A stretch of DNA of 64,000 nucleotides, taken from positions 1,618,037 through 1,682,036 of the forward strand of contig NZ_JBFUPK010000002.1 of assembly GCF_041355105.1 (NCBI RefSeq). The letters are read 5' to 3'. The DNA is from Terriglobus sp. RCC_193 (GTDB taxonomy: Bacteria > Acidobacteriota > Terriglobia > Terriglobales > Acidobacteriaceae). This document shows positions 50,826-59,761 of the stretch, piece after piece. Both the position numbers and the translations under genes were made by a program. The notes under the pieces were generated by a model that was given only the letters and a program-made list of their open reading frames with translations, ran no database searches and had not been told where the DNA came from. Positions within the stretch are counted from its first letter, which is position 1. Each line of letters begins with the position of its first letter.

Positions 50826-51506
50826 TTATCGCTTTGAAGCGCGGGATCCGCCGGATCGCTTCGCAATTGCGCTCTTGGGCAACCGCGGAACGGCCTGAAC
50901 ACCTGCCCAAAGCGTGGCAATTGTTTGTTCGACTACGAGAGTCTGGTCCGTCAAGCCGGGCACAACCCCCTGGATGACCATGAGTGTGGCGAGGCCAAAG
51001 ATCGCAAACCACCAGGTGTGGGCTATCACCACGTCATCCCTATTCGGCAATCCTTCATCCCGGGCCACATCGAAAAAGAGCTGTACGAACCGTTGGAACA
51101 ACGGCGCGCCAATGTCGTCGATATATTGTCCAGCGCGGGTGCCATTACGGTTCTCCGGCCCAAAGAAGACATTACGGAACTGCTGCGGATGGGCCGTACA
51201 GAACTGAATCAAGCCGCGTGAGGTCGCAAAAAGGCGCTCTTCGGGTGACAGATGTTTAGCGGCAATCGCGTCGAAGTTCTGAATCATCAACTCGATCGTC
51301 TCCCTGCTCAACTCGGCAAGGATGTGCCATTTGTCGGGAAAGTGCTGATAAATCACGGCGTGCGTATAGCCGATCTCTTTCGCAATCTCGCGAAGCGTTA
51401 CAGCTTCGTAGCCGCGATCGGCAAACATTTTGCTGGCCGCTGCAAGAATTTCGCCCCGCAACTTCTCCTTACGCTCTACCCGGCGACTTGGTGATGTGGA
51501 CGTCAC
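50826..51506 (-). CDS. TetR/AcrR family transcriptional regulator
   Basis: 226 residues from a GTG at 51506. The N-terminal HTH is typical: EILAAASKMFADRGYEAVTLREIAKEIGYTHAVIYQHFPDKWHIL. The ligand-binding C-terminal domain contains WWFAIFGLATLMVIQG. A basic tail ends in SGGSRASKR. It is divergent from the NmrA gene, and two AACC-N3-GGTT palindromes (51558-51568, 51590-51600) in the shared intergenic region are candidate operators, so it probably represses itself and the NmrA gene. Sequence and codon use here look less GC-rich than elsewhere, which hints at transfer. Confidence 0.88.
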   Translation of the reverse strand: MTSTSPSRRVERKEKLRGEILAAASKMFADRGYEAVTLREIAKEIGYTHAVIYQHFPDKWHILAELSRETIELMIQNFDAIAAKHLSPEERLFATSRGLIQFCTAHPQQFRNVFFGPENRNGTRAGQYIDDIGAPLFQRFVQLFFDVARDEGLPNRDDVVIAHTWWFAIFGLATLMVIQGVVPGLTDQTLVVEQTIATLWAGVQAVPRLPKSAIAKRSGGSRASKR

Positions 51507-51557
51507 CTGAACAGCTTAGTCTCTTCTGATGATTTTGACGACCGATTGTTTATTTAT

Positions 51558-51568
51558 AACCGCCGGTT
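51558..51568. promoter_or_regulatory. candidate TetR operator 1
   Basis: AACCGCCGGTT, an 11-bp palindrome (AACCG-C-CGGTT). Its centre is 32 bp from that of a second palindrome, about three helical turns, which suits two dimers on one DNA face. Located 52 bp from the TetR start. Confidence 0.5.
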
Positions 51569-51589
51569 CGTAACCATAGATCAATTTGC

Positions 51590-51600
51590 AACCAATGGTT
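51590..51600. promoter_or_regulatory. candidate TetR operator 2
   Basis: AACCAATGGTT (AACCA-A-TGGTT), matching the same AACC-N3-GGTT form as operator 1. An extra half-site TAACC lies between them at 51571. It is 73 bp upstream of the NmrA gene start. Confidence 0.5.
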
Positions 51601-51672
51601 AGCATTTACCTCTAATCGTCAGGTCGCACATTTGGACAGGCGGCCACATACAAGGCAAAGGGGAAAACCAGC

Positions 51673-52545
51673 ATGTATTTAGTCATGGGCATCACTGGCA
51701 AAGTTGGGGGTGCCACTGCGCGGCACCTGCTGAAGCAAGGCAAAAAAGTGCGGGCACTTGTGCGTGATCGTGAGAGGGCCGCGCAGTGGGCAGACCGGGG
51801 CGTGGAGTTGATCGAGGGAGACTGGAACAATTCGACGGCCATAATCGCGGCGCTCAGTAATGTCGAGGGTGCGTTTGTTATGTTGCCGGCCGTATGGGCA
51901 CCCACGCCTGATTACAGAGAAGCAAAGAGCGTGATTGCGAGCTATGTCGAAGCACTGACCAAGATAGCGCCTCCACGGGTGGTAGCACTCTCGTCGATGG
52001 GCGCAAATAGAACAAGCGGGCTGGGAATGATCACAGCCTTATCACTCCTGGAGCAAGGTTTTCGCAGCTTGCTCTCACCTGTTGCATTTGTGCGCGCAGG
52101 CGGCTTCTTCGAGAATTTCCTCTACGGCTTACAGGCCGCCCAGGGCGGAACACTACCGGTCTTCTACAGTCCTACAAACCGGAAATCGACAATGGTCGCA
52201 ACGGACGACATCGGAGCAGAAGTGGCAAAGCTTCTCACTGGGCCAGCGTGGTCAGGGCATCGCGTCATCGAGTTCGGTTCGATGGTAAGCGCAGATGAAG
52301 TGGCCGCACAATTGGGCGAAGTCTTGACACTCGACGTAAAAGCCTTTGCAGTCCCGCGTGCAGGTTGGGCGGAGGCGTTCCAACAGTTCGGCGTCCCGAA
52401 GGGCCACACCGGGTCTGCTGAAGAAATGTTTGAAAGCATTAATGAGGGATGGATGGACCTTGGAGTCACGGGTACAGAGCACGTAGCGGGTAAGACCTCC
52501 GCACGCGATGTATTTGCGGCTGCGCATAATGCCGTCAACGCATAA
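51673..52545 (+). CDS. NmrA-like NAD(P)-binding oxidoreductase
   Basis: 290 residues. The ATG has the SD AAGGGGAAAA. Atypical short-chain dehydrogenase of the NmrA/QOR2 type: YLVMGITGKVGGATARHLL (dinucleotide-binding glycine motif), VRALVRDRERA, GVELIEGDW, GAFVMLP, RVVALSSMGAN and STMVATDDIGAEVAKLL. Members act as NADPH-dependent quinone or redox sensors. A TetR gene diverges from it and a DoxX-like gene follows by 164 bp, a grouping often seen for electrophile or quinone stress responses. Confidence 0.88.
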   Translation: MYLVMGITGKVGGATARHLLKQGKKVRALVRDRERAAQWADRGVELIEGDWNNSTAIIAALSNVEGAFVMLPAVWAPTPDYREAKSVIASYVEALTKIAPPRVVALSSMGANRTSGLGMITALSLLEQGFRSLLSPVAFVRAGGFFENFLYGLQAAQGGTLPVFYSPTNRKSTMVATDDIGAEVAKLLTGPAWSGHRVIEFGSMVSADEVAAQLGEVLTLDVKAFAVPRAGWAEAFQQFGVPKGHTGSAEEMFESINEGWMDLGVTGTEHVAGKTSARDVFAAAHNAVNA

Positions 52546-52709
52546 GTCCCAGCAAGTTTGGAAACTGTGACGCCAATGTCAAAAAAGACTGGGCTTAAAC
52601 ATGAAAGGTCTTGTTTGGGTGCAACGGGGCGGAACCGGACGGCTGATCGTCCGGTCCGCGCAAACGAAAGGCTATCCCATCAGGACCGCAAGAAAAGGAT
52701 CTTCTTACG

Positions 52710-53129
52710 ATGAAAACTGAACAGGCAATAGGTAAATCGGTGTGGGCAGGCCGAGCAATTCAAATCGCCGCAATGGTAACAACCGTCGTTGTCGCCTTCA
52801 TGTGGATGTATTTCGGAAGGTTATATCTCATTCACGATCCGGTCGAATGGAGGATTGCCAACCAGCAACTCGGATACCCGATCTATATCATCCCTTTGAT
52901 CGGCGTAACGCACATCCTTGGTGGCGTGGGTCTTCTGATTCCAAATGTCCCTCGATTGACTGAGTGGATTTATGCTGGCTGCGCGTTCACGCTTTTACTC
53001 GCATTCTATTCACAACTGAATGGCGGTGGCAGTACCTGGGATAAATTTGACCCAATTCTTGTCATGACGTTCGTCTTTGCTTCGTATGTATTAAGACGCT
53101 GCATGTGTGCAAACAAGTGGTCGATATGA
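52710..53129 (+). CDS. DoxX-like membrane protein
   Basis: 139 residues with four membrane segments: IQIAAMVTTVVVAFMWMYFG, YPIYIIPLIGVTHILGGVGLL, WIYAGCAFTLLLAFY and FDPILVMTFVFASYVL. DoxX-like family by pattern (a Gly-rich second helix and PRLTEWIYAG). The function of most members is unclear; some support respiratory or thiol stress functions. Third gene of the TetR/NmrA group. The last residues (RRCMCANKWSI) are unusual, and a frame change near the end is possible. Confidence 0.75.
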   Translation: MKTEQAIGKSVWAGRAIQIAAMVTTVVVAFMWMYFGRLYLIHDPVEWRIANQQLGYPIYIIPLIGVTHILGGVGLLIPNVPRLTEWIYAGCAFTLLLAFYSQLNGGGSTWDKFDPILVMTFVFASYVLRRCMCANKWSI

Positions 53130-53161
53130 AGGACGCATTCGGCGGGAGGCGGCACTAACCT

Positions 53162-53287
53162 ATGGGCAGAGAAGACTCAAAATGGCGAGAACAGGCCAAT
53201 ACACTCATCACGAGAAGATTGGCAGATAGTGACATCAGTCCTGATCAACGCGCCTATCATTCGTTATGCTCGGACTTCCGTTATTAA
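53162..53287 (+). CDS. possible small protein or gene remnant
   Basis: A 41-codon frame (ATG at 53162, TAA at 53285-53287) reads MGREDSKWREQANTLITRRL and onward to CSDFRY. Its composition is protein-like, but GGGAGG lies 12 bases upstream, too far for a good SD. No family was recognised. It may be a short gene of the TetR group or the left end of a degraded gene. It lies in the 208-bp gap before the esterase. Confidence 0.25.
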   Translation: MGREDSKWREQANTLITRRLADSDISPDQRAYHSLCSDFRY

Positions 53288-53337
53288 CTGTCGCAACAAA
53301 TACACTTATGTCTTCCTTTGTAATTCCGGAGAACCGC

Positions 53338-54168
53338 ATGATTCGCTGGTGTGCCATTGTTTTGCTTTGTGTCCTGACTTTGTCTGCATCCGCGCAGACC
53401 TGGGATCCGCCCATTGGCCATCGTGTCACGTACAAAACTGTCGATGGCCGCGACCTTGGCATGTGGATTGTTGAGCCGAAAGACTTTGGCGCGCAGGACT
53501 ATGCTGCGAAGCGTCCTGCTGTGTTGCTGGTACATGGTGGCGGCTGGGCCAATGGCGCTGCAGGGGTGCATAACGCGCAAGCAAAGGTGATCGCCCAACA
53601 CGGTGCTGTGGCGATTTTGTTGCAGTACAGGCTGTTGCCGCATAACCCGCATGAAGAACCGCGCATCTGCGTGGAAGATACAAAGAGCGCGATACGCTGG
53701 CTTCGCGCACATGCTGGCGAGCTTCGCCTTGATCCAAACAAGATCGCAGCAGGTGGCAGCTCCGCAGGTGGTTATAACGCAGCTTATGCCGCAGTCGGCC
53801 CCGGTTGGAATGACCCGCATGACGACGTTAGTATCTCCGCACGGCCGGATGCCCTGGTGTTGTTAAATCCCGCGTTGGATATCCATTACTCCAACGCGAT
53901 GTTTCATAACGACCAGAAACTCTCACCCATGAGTTACATCAACAAGGACGTCCCGCCAATGCTCATCCTGAGCGGCAGCAACGACGAAGTGATCCATGCC
54001 GATCTGTTGCGTGACTATGCGGAGAAATTAAAGGCTGCAGGTGTCCGTTGTGAGCTTCATATCTACCCCGGCCAGGTGCACACGTTCTATCGCAACGAGC
54101 CCTATCTCTCAGAAACCAACGCGCAGATCATAACGTTCCTGCATTCGTTGGGATTCGTCTCTCCCTGA
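53338..54168 (+). CDS. exported alpha/beta hydrolase (BD-FAE/esterase-like)
   Basis: 276 residues from the ATG at 53338, with CCGGAGAA upstream. The longer frame from 53266 is not needed. Signal peptide (IVLLCVLTLSASAQ). Fold motifs: HGGGWANGA (oxyanion hole), GGSSAGGYN with the nucleophile Ser in GxSxG, SGSNDEVIH with the acid Asp, and GQVHTFYR with the catalytic His. Resembles acetyl-xylan/feruloyl esterases and carboxylesterases of the HSL-like group. It probably deacetylates plant polysaccharide fragments in the periplasm. Terminator 12 bp downstream. Confidence 0.87.
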   Translation: MIRWCAIVLLCVLTLSASAQTWDPPIGHRVTYKTVDGRDLGMWIVEPKDFGAQDYAAKRPAVLLVHGGGWANGAAGVHNAQAKVIAQHGAVAILLQYRLLPHNPHEEPRICVEDTKSAIRWLRAHAGELRLDPNKIAAGGSSAGGYNAAYAAVGPGWNDPHDDVSISARPDALVLLNPALDIHYSNAMFHNDQKLSPMSYINKDVPPMLILSGSNDEVIHADLLRDYAEKLKAAGVRCELHIYPGQVHTFYRNEPYLSETNAQIITFLHSLGFVSP

Positions 54169-54180
54169 CACAAAAGAAGA

Positions 54181-54218
54181 ACGCCACCTCGCAGCAATAT
54201 ATCTGCAAGGTGGCGTCC
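54181..54218 (+). terminator. hairpin terminator between convergent genes
   Basis: ACGCCACCT (54181-54189) pairs with AGGTGGCGT (54208-54216), with inner GCAG/CTGC pairs. It lies between the esterase gene and the convergent MFS gene. The T-run is poor. Confidence 0.6.
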
Positions 54219-54243
54219 TAACATCCGCAGCGAAGTTCAGCCC

Positions 54244-55488
54244 TCAGGCAGACTGTTCTTCCGTATTCATCAGTGCAATCGCTTCGGCATCTGACGATCC
54301 TGCATCGTGCTTCTTACTGGTGTCCGGAAGAAACCCGGTCAGCAATCCGAGCGCAGGCAGGAACGAGCAAACCTTGTACACGTATTCGATGCTCGTATGA
54401 TCGGCCAGCCTGCCCAGCAGTGCCGCGCCCAATCCACCCAATCCAAACGCCAGTCCGAAGAACAAGCCTGAAACCATGCCCACGCGGCCGGGCATCAGCT
54501 CCTGCGCATAGACCAGGATTGCGGAGAATGCGGAGGCCAGCACCAATCCAATCAGAACGCTTAGAACAACGGTGACCGGCAGCGTTACGTATGGCAACAG
54601 CAGCGTCATCGGCAGTACACCCAGAATCGAAATCCAGATGACTTTCTTTCTTCCAATGCGGTCACCCACTGGTCCACCAATGACCGTACCCGCAGCCACA
54701 GCAGCCAGGAACAGGAACAGGTAGAACTGCGCATCCTTCTGCACCAGATGAAAATGCTGCATCAGGTAGAAGACGTAGTAACTCGTAATGCTGGCCAGAT
54801 AGAAATACTTTGACAGCGTCAGCACCACCAGCACGGCAAGCGCACCGCCAACCTTGTTGCGGCTCAAAGTAAGTGTGGTGGCCACAGCATGTTTCTTCTG
54901 GATCGCGTGTCCGTGCAGCTTGTACCAGTGGCCCAGTCCCGTCAGCAGAATGATGCCGAACAGCGCCGCCAGCGTGAACCACGCCATGCTCTTCTGTCCA
55001 CGCGGCAGAACGACAAACGCAATCAGCAAAGGCCCAAGCGACGATCCAAAGTTGCCACCCACCTGGAAGACTGACTGCGCCATGCCATGCGCGCCGCCCG
55101 ATGCCAGCCGCGCCAGCCGCGACGATTCCGGATGAAAGATGGACGAACCAATGCCCAGAAGGGCACCGCCCACCAGCAGCATCGCGTAGTTCTGTGCAAA
55201 CGCCAGCACCAGTAGACCGCTCATGGAGATGGTCATGCCAAAGGGCAGGGAATACGGCTTCGGTTTGCGATCGGTGTAGAAACCCACAAAGGGTTGCAAC
55301 AGCGACGCGGTGATCTGGAACACCAGCGTCAACGTGCCGATCTGCCCAAACGAAAGATTGAAGTTTCCTTTGAATAGCGGATACGCTGCAACAAAAAGTG
55401 ACTGCAACATGTCATTCAGCATGTGGCACAGGCTTGCCGCGCCTAACACGCGATACGCAGTGGTGGATTCCTTTGAGTTCTGGCTCAT
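54244..55488 (-). CDS. fsr: MFS exporter, fosmidomycin-resistance (Fsr)-like
   Basis: 414 residues from the ATG at 55488. The longer frame to 55554 adds no family sequence. Twelve-helix MFS with Fsr signatures: SLCHMLNDMLQSLFVAAYPLFK, FQITASLLQPFVGFYTDRKPKP, GIGSSIFHPESSRLARLASGG, QVGGNFGSSLGPLL and the second-half GPVGDRIGRKKVIWISI. Exports small drugs such as fosmidomycin or related compounds. An AraC-type regulator diverges from it, 86 bp away, and may control it. Confidence 0.92.
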   Translation of the reverse strand: MSQNSKESTTAYRVLGAASLCHMLNDMLQSLFVAAYPLFKGNFNLSFGQIGTLTLVFQITASLLQPFVGFYTDRKPKPYSLPFGMTISMSGLLVLAFAQNYAMLLVGGALLGIGSSIFHPESSRLARLASGGAHGMAQSVFQVGGNFGSSLGPLLIAFVVLPRGQKSMAWFTLAALFGIILLTGLGHWYKLHGHAIQKKHAVATTLTLSRNKVGGALAVLVVLTLSKYFYLASITSYYVFYLMQHFHLVQKDAQFYLFLFLAAVAAGTVIGGPVGDRIGRKKVIWISILGVLPMTLLLPYVTLPVTVVLSVLIGLVLASAFSAILVYAQELMPGRVGMVSGLFFGLAFGLGGLGAALLGRLADHTSIEYVYKVCSFLPALGLLTGFLPDTSKKHDAGSSDAEAIALMNTEEQSA

Positions 55489-55574
55489 GGCATCATCTGC
55501 TTTCTCGAAAAGCTTATCTCTGGACAATACAATGTTGACTAAGAGGCCCACCACCTGAGCCGGGACAAATTTCT

Positions 55575-56360
55575 ATGCGAATGGGCCATCGTTTCAGCAC
55601 CGACATTGATAAATACTTCTCCGATCGCACTCGCCCTGTGCTTGCTTTGGGTGGAACCTATCCTGCCTCGCATCGTGTTCGTCCGCATCGCCATCGCCGC
55701 AGCCAGTTGTTCTGCCCGCTCACCGGGATGGTTATCGCATCCACCTCGCAGGGCACATGGGCTGTTCCCGCACGCCGTGCCTTATGGATTCCCGCAGGCG
55801 TACGTCACGAACTTCGTGCTGTAGGAGAGGTGAAGATGCAGAGTCTTTATTTTGAACCCGGCACGCTGGTGCCCATGCCGGATCACTGCCAGGTGGTGGA
55901 TGTTTCGCCACTGATGCGCAGTCTCATGGACGAGGCCGTAACACTCCCCGTTCGTTATAGTCATGAAGGCCGTTCCGGCGCGTTGATGCAGTTGATTCAA
56001 TATGAAATTGGAACGCTGCCGGAACTGCCACTTTCACTGCCGCTGCCCACGGACAAAAATCTTGCGCGCCTATGCCGCAGGTTCCTGCAACACCCCACAG
56101 CGAAGGACAACATCGATGATTGGGCCACATCGCTGTATCTTAGCCGCCGCACCTTCACGCGTCTCTTCCGTCGAGAAACAGGGCTTAGCTTCGTGGCATG
56201 GCGACAGCAGGCGTGCGTTCTTGCAGCGCTGCCAAAGCTGGCAGCAGGCACATCCGTAACCAATACCGCGCTGGATCTGGGCTATGAAAATCCCGCAGCA
56301 TTTACGACGGTGTTCAAGCGAATACTGAACGCATCGCCCAAGGAATACACTGCGCATTAA
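55575..56360 (+). CDS. AraC family transcriptional regulator
   Basis: 261 residues (ATG at 55575, or 55581). N-terminal cupin sensor domain with PHRHRRSQL and WIPAGVRHEL. C-terminal double HTH: NIDDWATSLYLSRRTFTRLFRRETGLSFVAWRQQ and TALDLGYENPAAFTTVFKRILNASPKEY. This layout is typical of AraC proteins that control a neighbouring efflux gene. It is divergent from the Fsr-like exporter and convergent with the TIGR03435 gene, whose stop is 11 bp from its own. Confidence 0.9.
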   Translation: MRMGHRFSTDIDKYFSDRTRPVLALGGTYPASHRVRPHRHRRSQLFCPLTGMVIASTSQGTWAVPARRALWIPAGVRHELRAVGEVKMQSLYFEPGTLVPMPDHCQVVDVSPLMRSLMDEAVTLPVRYSHEGRSGALMQLIQYEIGTLPELPLSLPLPTDKNLARLCRRFLQHPTAKDNIDDWATSLYLSRRTFTRLFRRETGLSFVAWRQQACVLAALPKLAAGTSVTNTALDLGYENPAAFTTVFKRILNASPKEYTAH

Positions 56361-56370
56361 GTTGCGCGTT

Positions 56371-57243
56371 TTAGTTTTCCGAAGGATGATCCATGCTATC
56401 CACCACCAGCACTTCAACCTGTCCGCGTGAAGGTAGTAACTTCAACCCAAGCTGGTCCTGTATCGCAGCGAAAAGATATTGATTGGTTCCTTCCGAGCCT
56501 TCGCGCGACCATACCATCTCGCAGTCATACGATCCATCCAGCCCGGTGTCATCAATCACAGGTTTGCCATTCAACTCTGGTTGATGACTAAGCATCGCGG
56601 CCAACAACCAGAAGGGCCAGCCGCGTGTGCGCAGATGCAGGGACTGCTGCATCCGCGCCATCTCCGCAGGCGAAGGTGGGTGATATCCCGGAGGCGGTGG
56701 CGGAGGAGGGAGCATAGAAGGCAAACGAAACCGAGGCCGTGATGGGTCCGCAATCGCTGGCGGCGATGTTGTATCGCGCGGACATTTGAATCCACCCTTC
56801 GCAATCTGCAGACGGTATACCGGCATCTCGCGTGTCTCAAAGTGATACGTCAGGTGAAAGCGTTCCTTCAATAGTGTCTGCACCATCAGTCGCATCTGTT
56901 CTTCGCGGTCATCGCGACTCATCTTGCGAAATGCAGGTGCAGCATCTGCATCCAGCTTCCCTTGAATATCGAACTGCTCGCTTTTCATCCAGGAAGGGCC
57001 ACCGTAAAGTTCCTGGTCGAAACCCAAGCCGAATGCATACGCCAGCACGACATCCATCGTGGTGTGGCCCGCGTAATAGCTATCGTCACGCACGCTGCCA
57101 CGTGGACCTTCTTCATCCGGCTTGCTGGGCCGCACACTCACCACGGAGAAGCTTGGCATCGGCGTTGCAGGATGCAGCAGCGGCACAGGTGTCTCTTGCA
57201 CCATGAAAACAAAACTGAGCAGAAACAATCTCGAAAGCATCAT
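56371..57243 (-). CDS. TIGR03435 family exported protein
   Basis: 290 residues. Acidobacteria-enriched TIGR03435 family: FSVVSVRPSKPDEEG at the mature start, MDVVLAYAFG, GGPSWMKSEQFDIQGKLDA, MVQTLLKERFHLTYHFETREMPVYRLQIAKGG, GKPVIDDTGLDGSYDCEM and the closing QDQLGLKLLPSRGQVEVLVVDSMDHPSEN. The N-terminus (MLSRLFLLSFVFMV) is a short signal. Genomes of soil acidobacteria carry many copies, and the function is unknown. It is the last gene of a PadR-led operon and is separated from the next upstream gene by 31 bp. Confidence 0.92.
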   Translation of the reverse strand: MMLSRLFLLSFVFMVQETPVPLLHPATPMPSFSVVSVRPSKPDEEGPRGSVRDDSYYAGHTTMDVVLAYAFGLGFDQELYGGPSWMKSEQFDIQGKLDADAAPAFRKMSRDDREEQMRLMVQTLLKERFHLTYHFETREMPVYRLQIAKGGFKCPRDTTSPPAIADPSRPRFRLPSMLPPPPPPPGYHPPSPAEMARMQQSLHLRTRGWPFWLLAAMLSHQPELNGKPVIDDTGLDGSYDCEMVWSREGSEGTNQYLFAAIQDQLGLKLLPSRGQVEVLVVDSMDHPSEN

Positions 57244-57274
57244 GCAACTACCTCGTCTTCATCGCGAATGAAGA

Positions 57275-57700
57275 TCATTCGCAGGGAATAGCAACCTGCT
57301 CCGGATGCCGTTTTCTCGCATCACACAGACCCCATCCTGCGCGCCGCACTTCAAAGTGTTTTGGTGGACGAGGCAGCGGAACAGACTGCGTCAGCAACTT
57401 AAAGAATCCCAGGGCAACCAGTGTGGCTAATATCGTTACCTGCGCCAGAAGCCGCGGGCTGAGAGACTGCGTGGGCAGTCTTCCAAACATGTCTGCGGCG
57501 GCGCGTGGACTCACATCGTTTGCCGCCCACTGCTTCATTACGGACAGTGTGCCGTCGGCCAATGCATGACACACTCCGGTGTCTCCAACGGTCTGGTCAA
57601 ATACCCACAGCATCTCCTGCGCAAAGCGTTCGCGAAACGCGGCAGGATGCAGCGCCAGCAGCAACTGATACACCCCGCGTGCGCAGCGAAGCCGTGTCAT
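57275..57700 (-). CDS. single-pass membrane protein of PadR operon
   Basis: 141 residues. Starts [36 protein letters not shown], a helical motif that recurs in small acidobacterial proteins next to PadR genes and ABC permeases. One membrane helix (LLAQVTILATLVALGFFKLL, about residues 85-104) and a basic C-terminus. The ATG overlaps the PadR stop by 4 bp, so the two are translated together. Function unknown; perhaps a sensor or a membrane partner for the TIGR03435 protein (inference). Confidence 0.75.
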   Translation of the reverse strand: MTRLRCARGVYQLLLALHPAAFRERFAQEMLWVFDQTVGDTGVCHALADGTLSVMKQWAANDVSPRAAADMFGRLPTQSLSPRLLAQVTILATLVALGFFKLLTQSVPLPRPPKHFEVRRAGWGLCDARKRHPEQVAIPCE

Positions 57701-58050
57701 GCTCTACCGCCTTCATCGGCCAACATGCGACTGGCCACGCGCACAATGCGCTTCATGCGGCTGACATCGGCTCCCAGCACACGGCGACCTTCGTCTGTGA
57801 TGCGATACATCCTTCGCGTCTCGCCGCTGCCGGATTCCTGCTCCTCGTAATCCTCCACCCACCCCTGATGCAGCAGTTTCTTCAAATTGTCATAAAGCGT
57901 TCCGGAGCCTACGCGATAGGTGGCGGCGGAAAGGCGGCTCACCTCCTGGATGATCCCGTAGCCATGCCGGTCCTCCGACGCCAGCGCAAGCAGGACGTAG
58001 AGCGTGGCAGCAGGTAAAGGAGTTACGGATTCGTTTTCAGCGTGTGCCAT
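57697..58050 (-). CDS. PadR family transcriptional regulator
   Basis: 117 residues from the ATG at 58050. The longer frame to 58191 runs through the promoter. Winged helix: [52 protein letters not shown] is the PadR signature, followed by [12 protein letters not shown] and a short dimerisation helix. Probably represses its own operon (with 57275 and 56371) in the absence of its ligand. The promoter at 58063-58092 overlaps a palindrome (58069-58079). Confidence 0.9.
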   Translation of the reverse strand: MAHAENESVTPLPAATLYVLLALASEDRHGYGIIQEVSRLSAATYRVGSGTLYDNLKKLLHQGWVEDYEEQESGSGETRRMYRITDEGRRVLGADVSRMKRIVRVASRMLADEGGRA

Positions 58051-58060
58051 GGTCGGTCCC

Positions 58061-58092
58061 CGACTATATCGGAATCCGACTATCAAGTGCAA
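58061..58092 (-). promoter_or_regulatory. PadR operon promoter with overlapping operator
   Basis: On the minus strand TTGCAC (58092-58087), 18-nt spacer, TATAGT (58068-58063). The spacer holds the palindrome TCGGA-T-TCCGA (58079-58069), and two CGACTAT words (plus strand 58061 and 58077) lie 16 bp apart. The position suits repression by PadR. Confidence 0.55.
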
Positions 58093-58184
58093 GCGCAATC
58101 CGGCTTGGCAAATGTCGGTGGAAAGGAGCAGGATGTAGACCATCTGAAGACGCCCTGGACGCGTCTCTTCTGAAGGAGCAGCAC

Positions 58185-59720
58185 ATGGCAACAGCAGAGG
58201 TCACCCTGGACCCCACGCATTCCGGCGCAACCCCCGTCCCATTCCGCAAGCGCTACGGTAACTACATTGGCGGCGCATGGGTGGAGCCGGTTGAAGGTCA
58301 GTACTTTGAAAACATCACGCCGGTCACCGGCAAAGTTCTGTGCGAAGTGCCGCGTTCCGGCGCGAAGGATGTAGAGAAGGCACTCGATGCTGCGCACAAA
58401 GCGAAGGCCGCATGGGGAAGGGCATCCGTTACTGAGCGCTCCAATCTGCTCATCCGCATCGCGCAGGTCATTGAAGAAAATTCAGACCTCCTTGCCGCCG
58501 CGGAGACATGGGACAACGGCAAACCCATTCGCGAAACCACCGGAGCGGACGTACCGCTCAGCGCCGATCACTTCCGTTATTTTGCAGGCGCCATCCGCGC
58601 GCAGCAGGGCGGCATCTCTGAGATTGATCACGATACTGTCGCGTATCACTTTCACGAGCCGCTCGGCGTCGTTGGACAGATCATTCCATGGAACTTCCCG
58701 CTGCTCATGGCCGCATGGAAGCTGGCTCCGGCACTCGCCGCAGGCAACTGTGTTGTGCTGAAACCCGCGGAACAGACACCCGTATCCATCCTCATCCTGA
58801 TGGAACTCATCGGCGACATCCTGCCTGCCGGTGTGTTGAACGTGGTGAACGGCTTCGGTCGCGAAGTGGGCAAGGAACTTGCCAGCAACCCGCGCATCAA
58901 CAAGGTCGCATTCACCGGATCGACGGTCACAGGCCGCATGATCATGCAGTATGCATCCGAAAACATTATCCCGCTCACGCTGGAACTCGGCGGCAAATCG
59001 CCCAACATCTTCTTTGAAGATGTGATGGATTCCGATGAGGATTACATCGACAAGGCCATTGAAGGCATGGTGCTGTTCGCCTTCAACCAGGGCGAAGTCT
59101 GCACCTGCCCGTCGCGCGCACTCATCCACGAAAAGATCTATGACAAGTTCATGGAGCGCGCCATCAAGCGTGTCGCAGCAATCAAGCAGGCCAACCCGTT
59201 CGATCCATCCACGCAGGTTGGTGCACAGGCATCGAAGCAGCAGTTTGAAAAGATCCTGTCGTATCTCGACCTCGGTCGCAAGGAAGGTGCGGAACTTCTC
59301 GTCGGCGGCAATGCAGCCAGGCTCGAAGGCGATCTTGCCGGTGGTTACTACATCCAGCCGACAGTCTTCAAGGGCAACAACAAGATGCGCATCTTCCAGG
59401 AGGAAATCTTCGGACCGGTGCTATCGGTTACGACCTTCAAGAACGATGAAGAAGCTCTTGAGATTGCGAATGACACGCTCTACGGCTTGGGTGCAGGCGT
59501 GTGGACGCGCGACATCAATCGCGCGTATCGCTTTGGTCGCAACATTGAAGCAGGCCGTGTCTGGACCAACTGCTACCACATGTATCCCGCACACGCAGCC
59601 TTCGGCGGCTACAAGCAGAGCGGTATCGGACGCGAAAACCATCTGATGATGTTGAACCACTATCAGCAGACGAAGAATCAGCTCATCAGCTACAGCACCA
59701 AGGCGCTGGGACTGTTCTAG
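58185..59720 (+). CDS. NAD(P)-dependent aldehyde dehydrogenase (ExaC/AldB-like)
   Basis: 511 residues from the ATG at 58185, with AAGGAG six bases upstream. ALDH superfamily: [53 protein letters not shown] (NAD site), [15 protein letters not shown] with the general-base Glu, and [11 protein letters not shown] with the nucleophile Cys306. [10 protein letters not shown] and [11 protein letters not shown] close the fold. It oxidises acetaldehyde or similar aldehydes to acids. The downstream DUF779 gene is a usual partner of this enzyme type. Divergent from the PadR operon. Confidence 0.93.
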   Translation: MATAEVTLDPTHSGATPVPFRKRYGNYIGGAWVEPVEGQYFENITPVTGKVLCEVPRSGAKDVEKALDAAHKAKAAWGRASVTERSNLLIRIAQVIEENSDLLAAAETWDNGKPIRETTGADVPLSADHFRYFAGAIRAQQGGISEIDHDTVAYHFHEPLGVVGQIIPWNFPLLMAAWKLAPALAAGNCVVLKPAEQTPVSILILMELIGDILPAGVLNVVNGFGREVGKELASNPRINKVAFTGSTVTGRMIMQYASENIIPLTLELGGKSPNIFFEDVMDSDEDYIDKAIEGMVLFAFNQGEVCTCPSRALIHEKIYDKFMERAIKRVAAIKQANPFDPSTQVGAQASKQQFEKILSYLDLGRKEGAELLVGGNAARLEGDLAGGYYIQPTVFKGNNKMRIFQEEIFGPVLSVTTFKNDEEALEIANDTLYGLGAGVWTRDINRAYRFGRNIEAGRVWTNCYHMYPAHAAFGGYKQSGIGRENHLMMLNHYQQTKNQLISYSTKALGLF

Positions 59721-59761
59721 TCCGGCTATCACTTCGGCAACGCTGCGCTTCTCTCTTGAAT

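Noticed and set aside
52634-52655. Hairpin ACCGGACG/CGTCCGGT as terminator of the NmrA gene
   Set aside because: No T-run follows and it lies 90 bp after the stop; could be chance or a regulatory hairpin for the DoxX-like gene.
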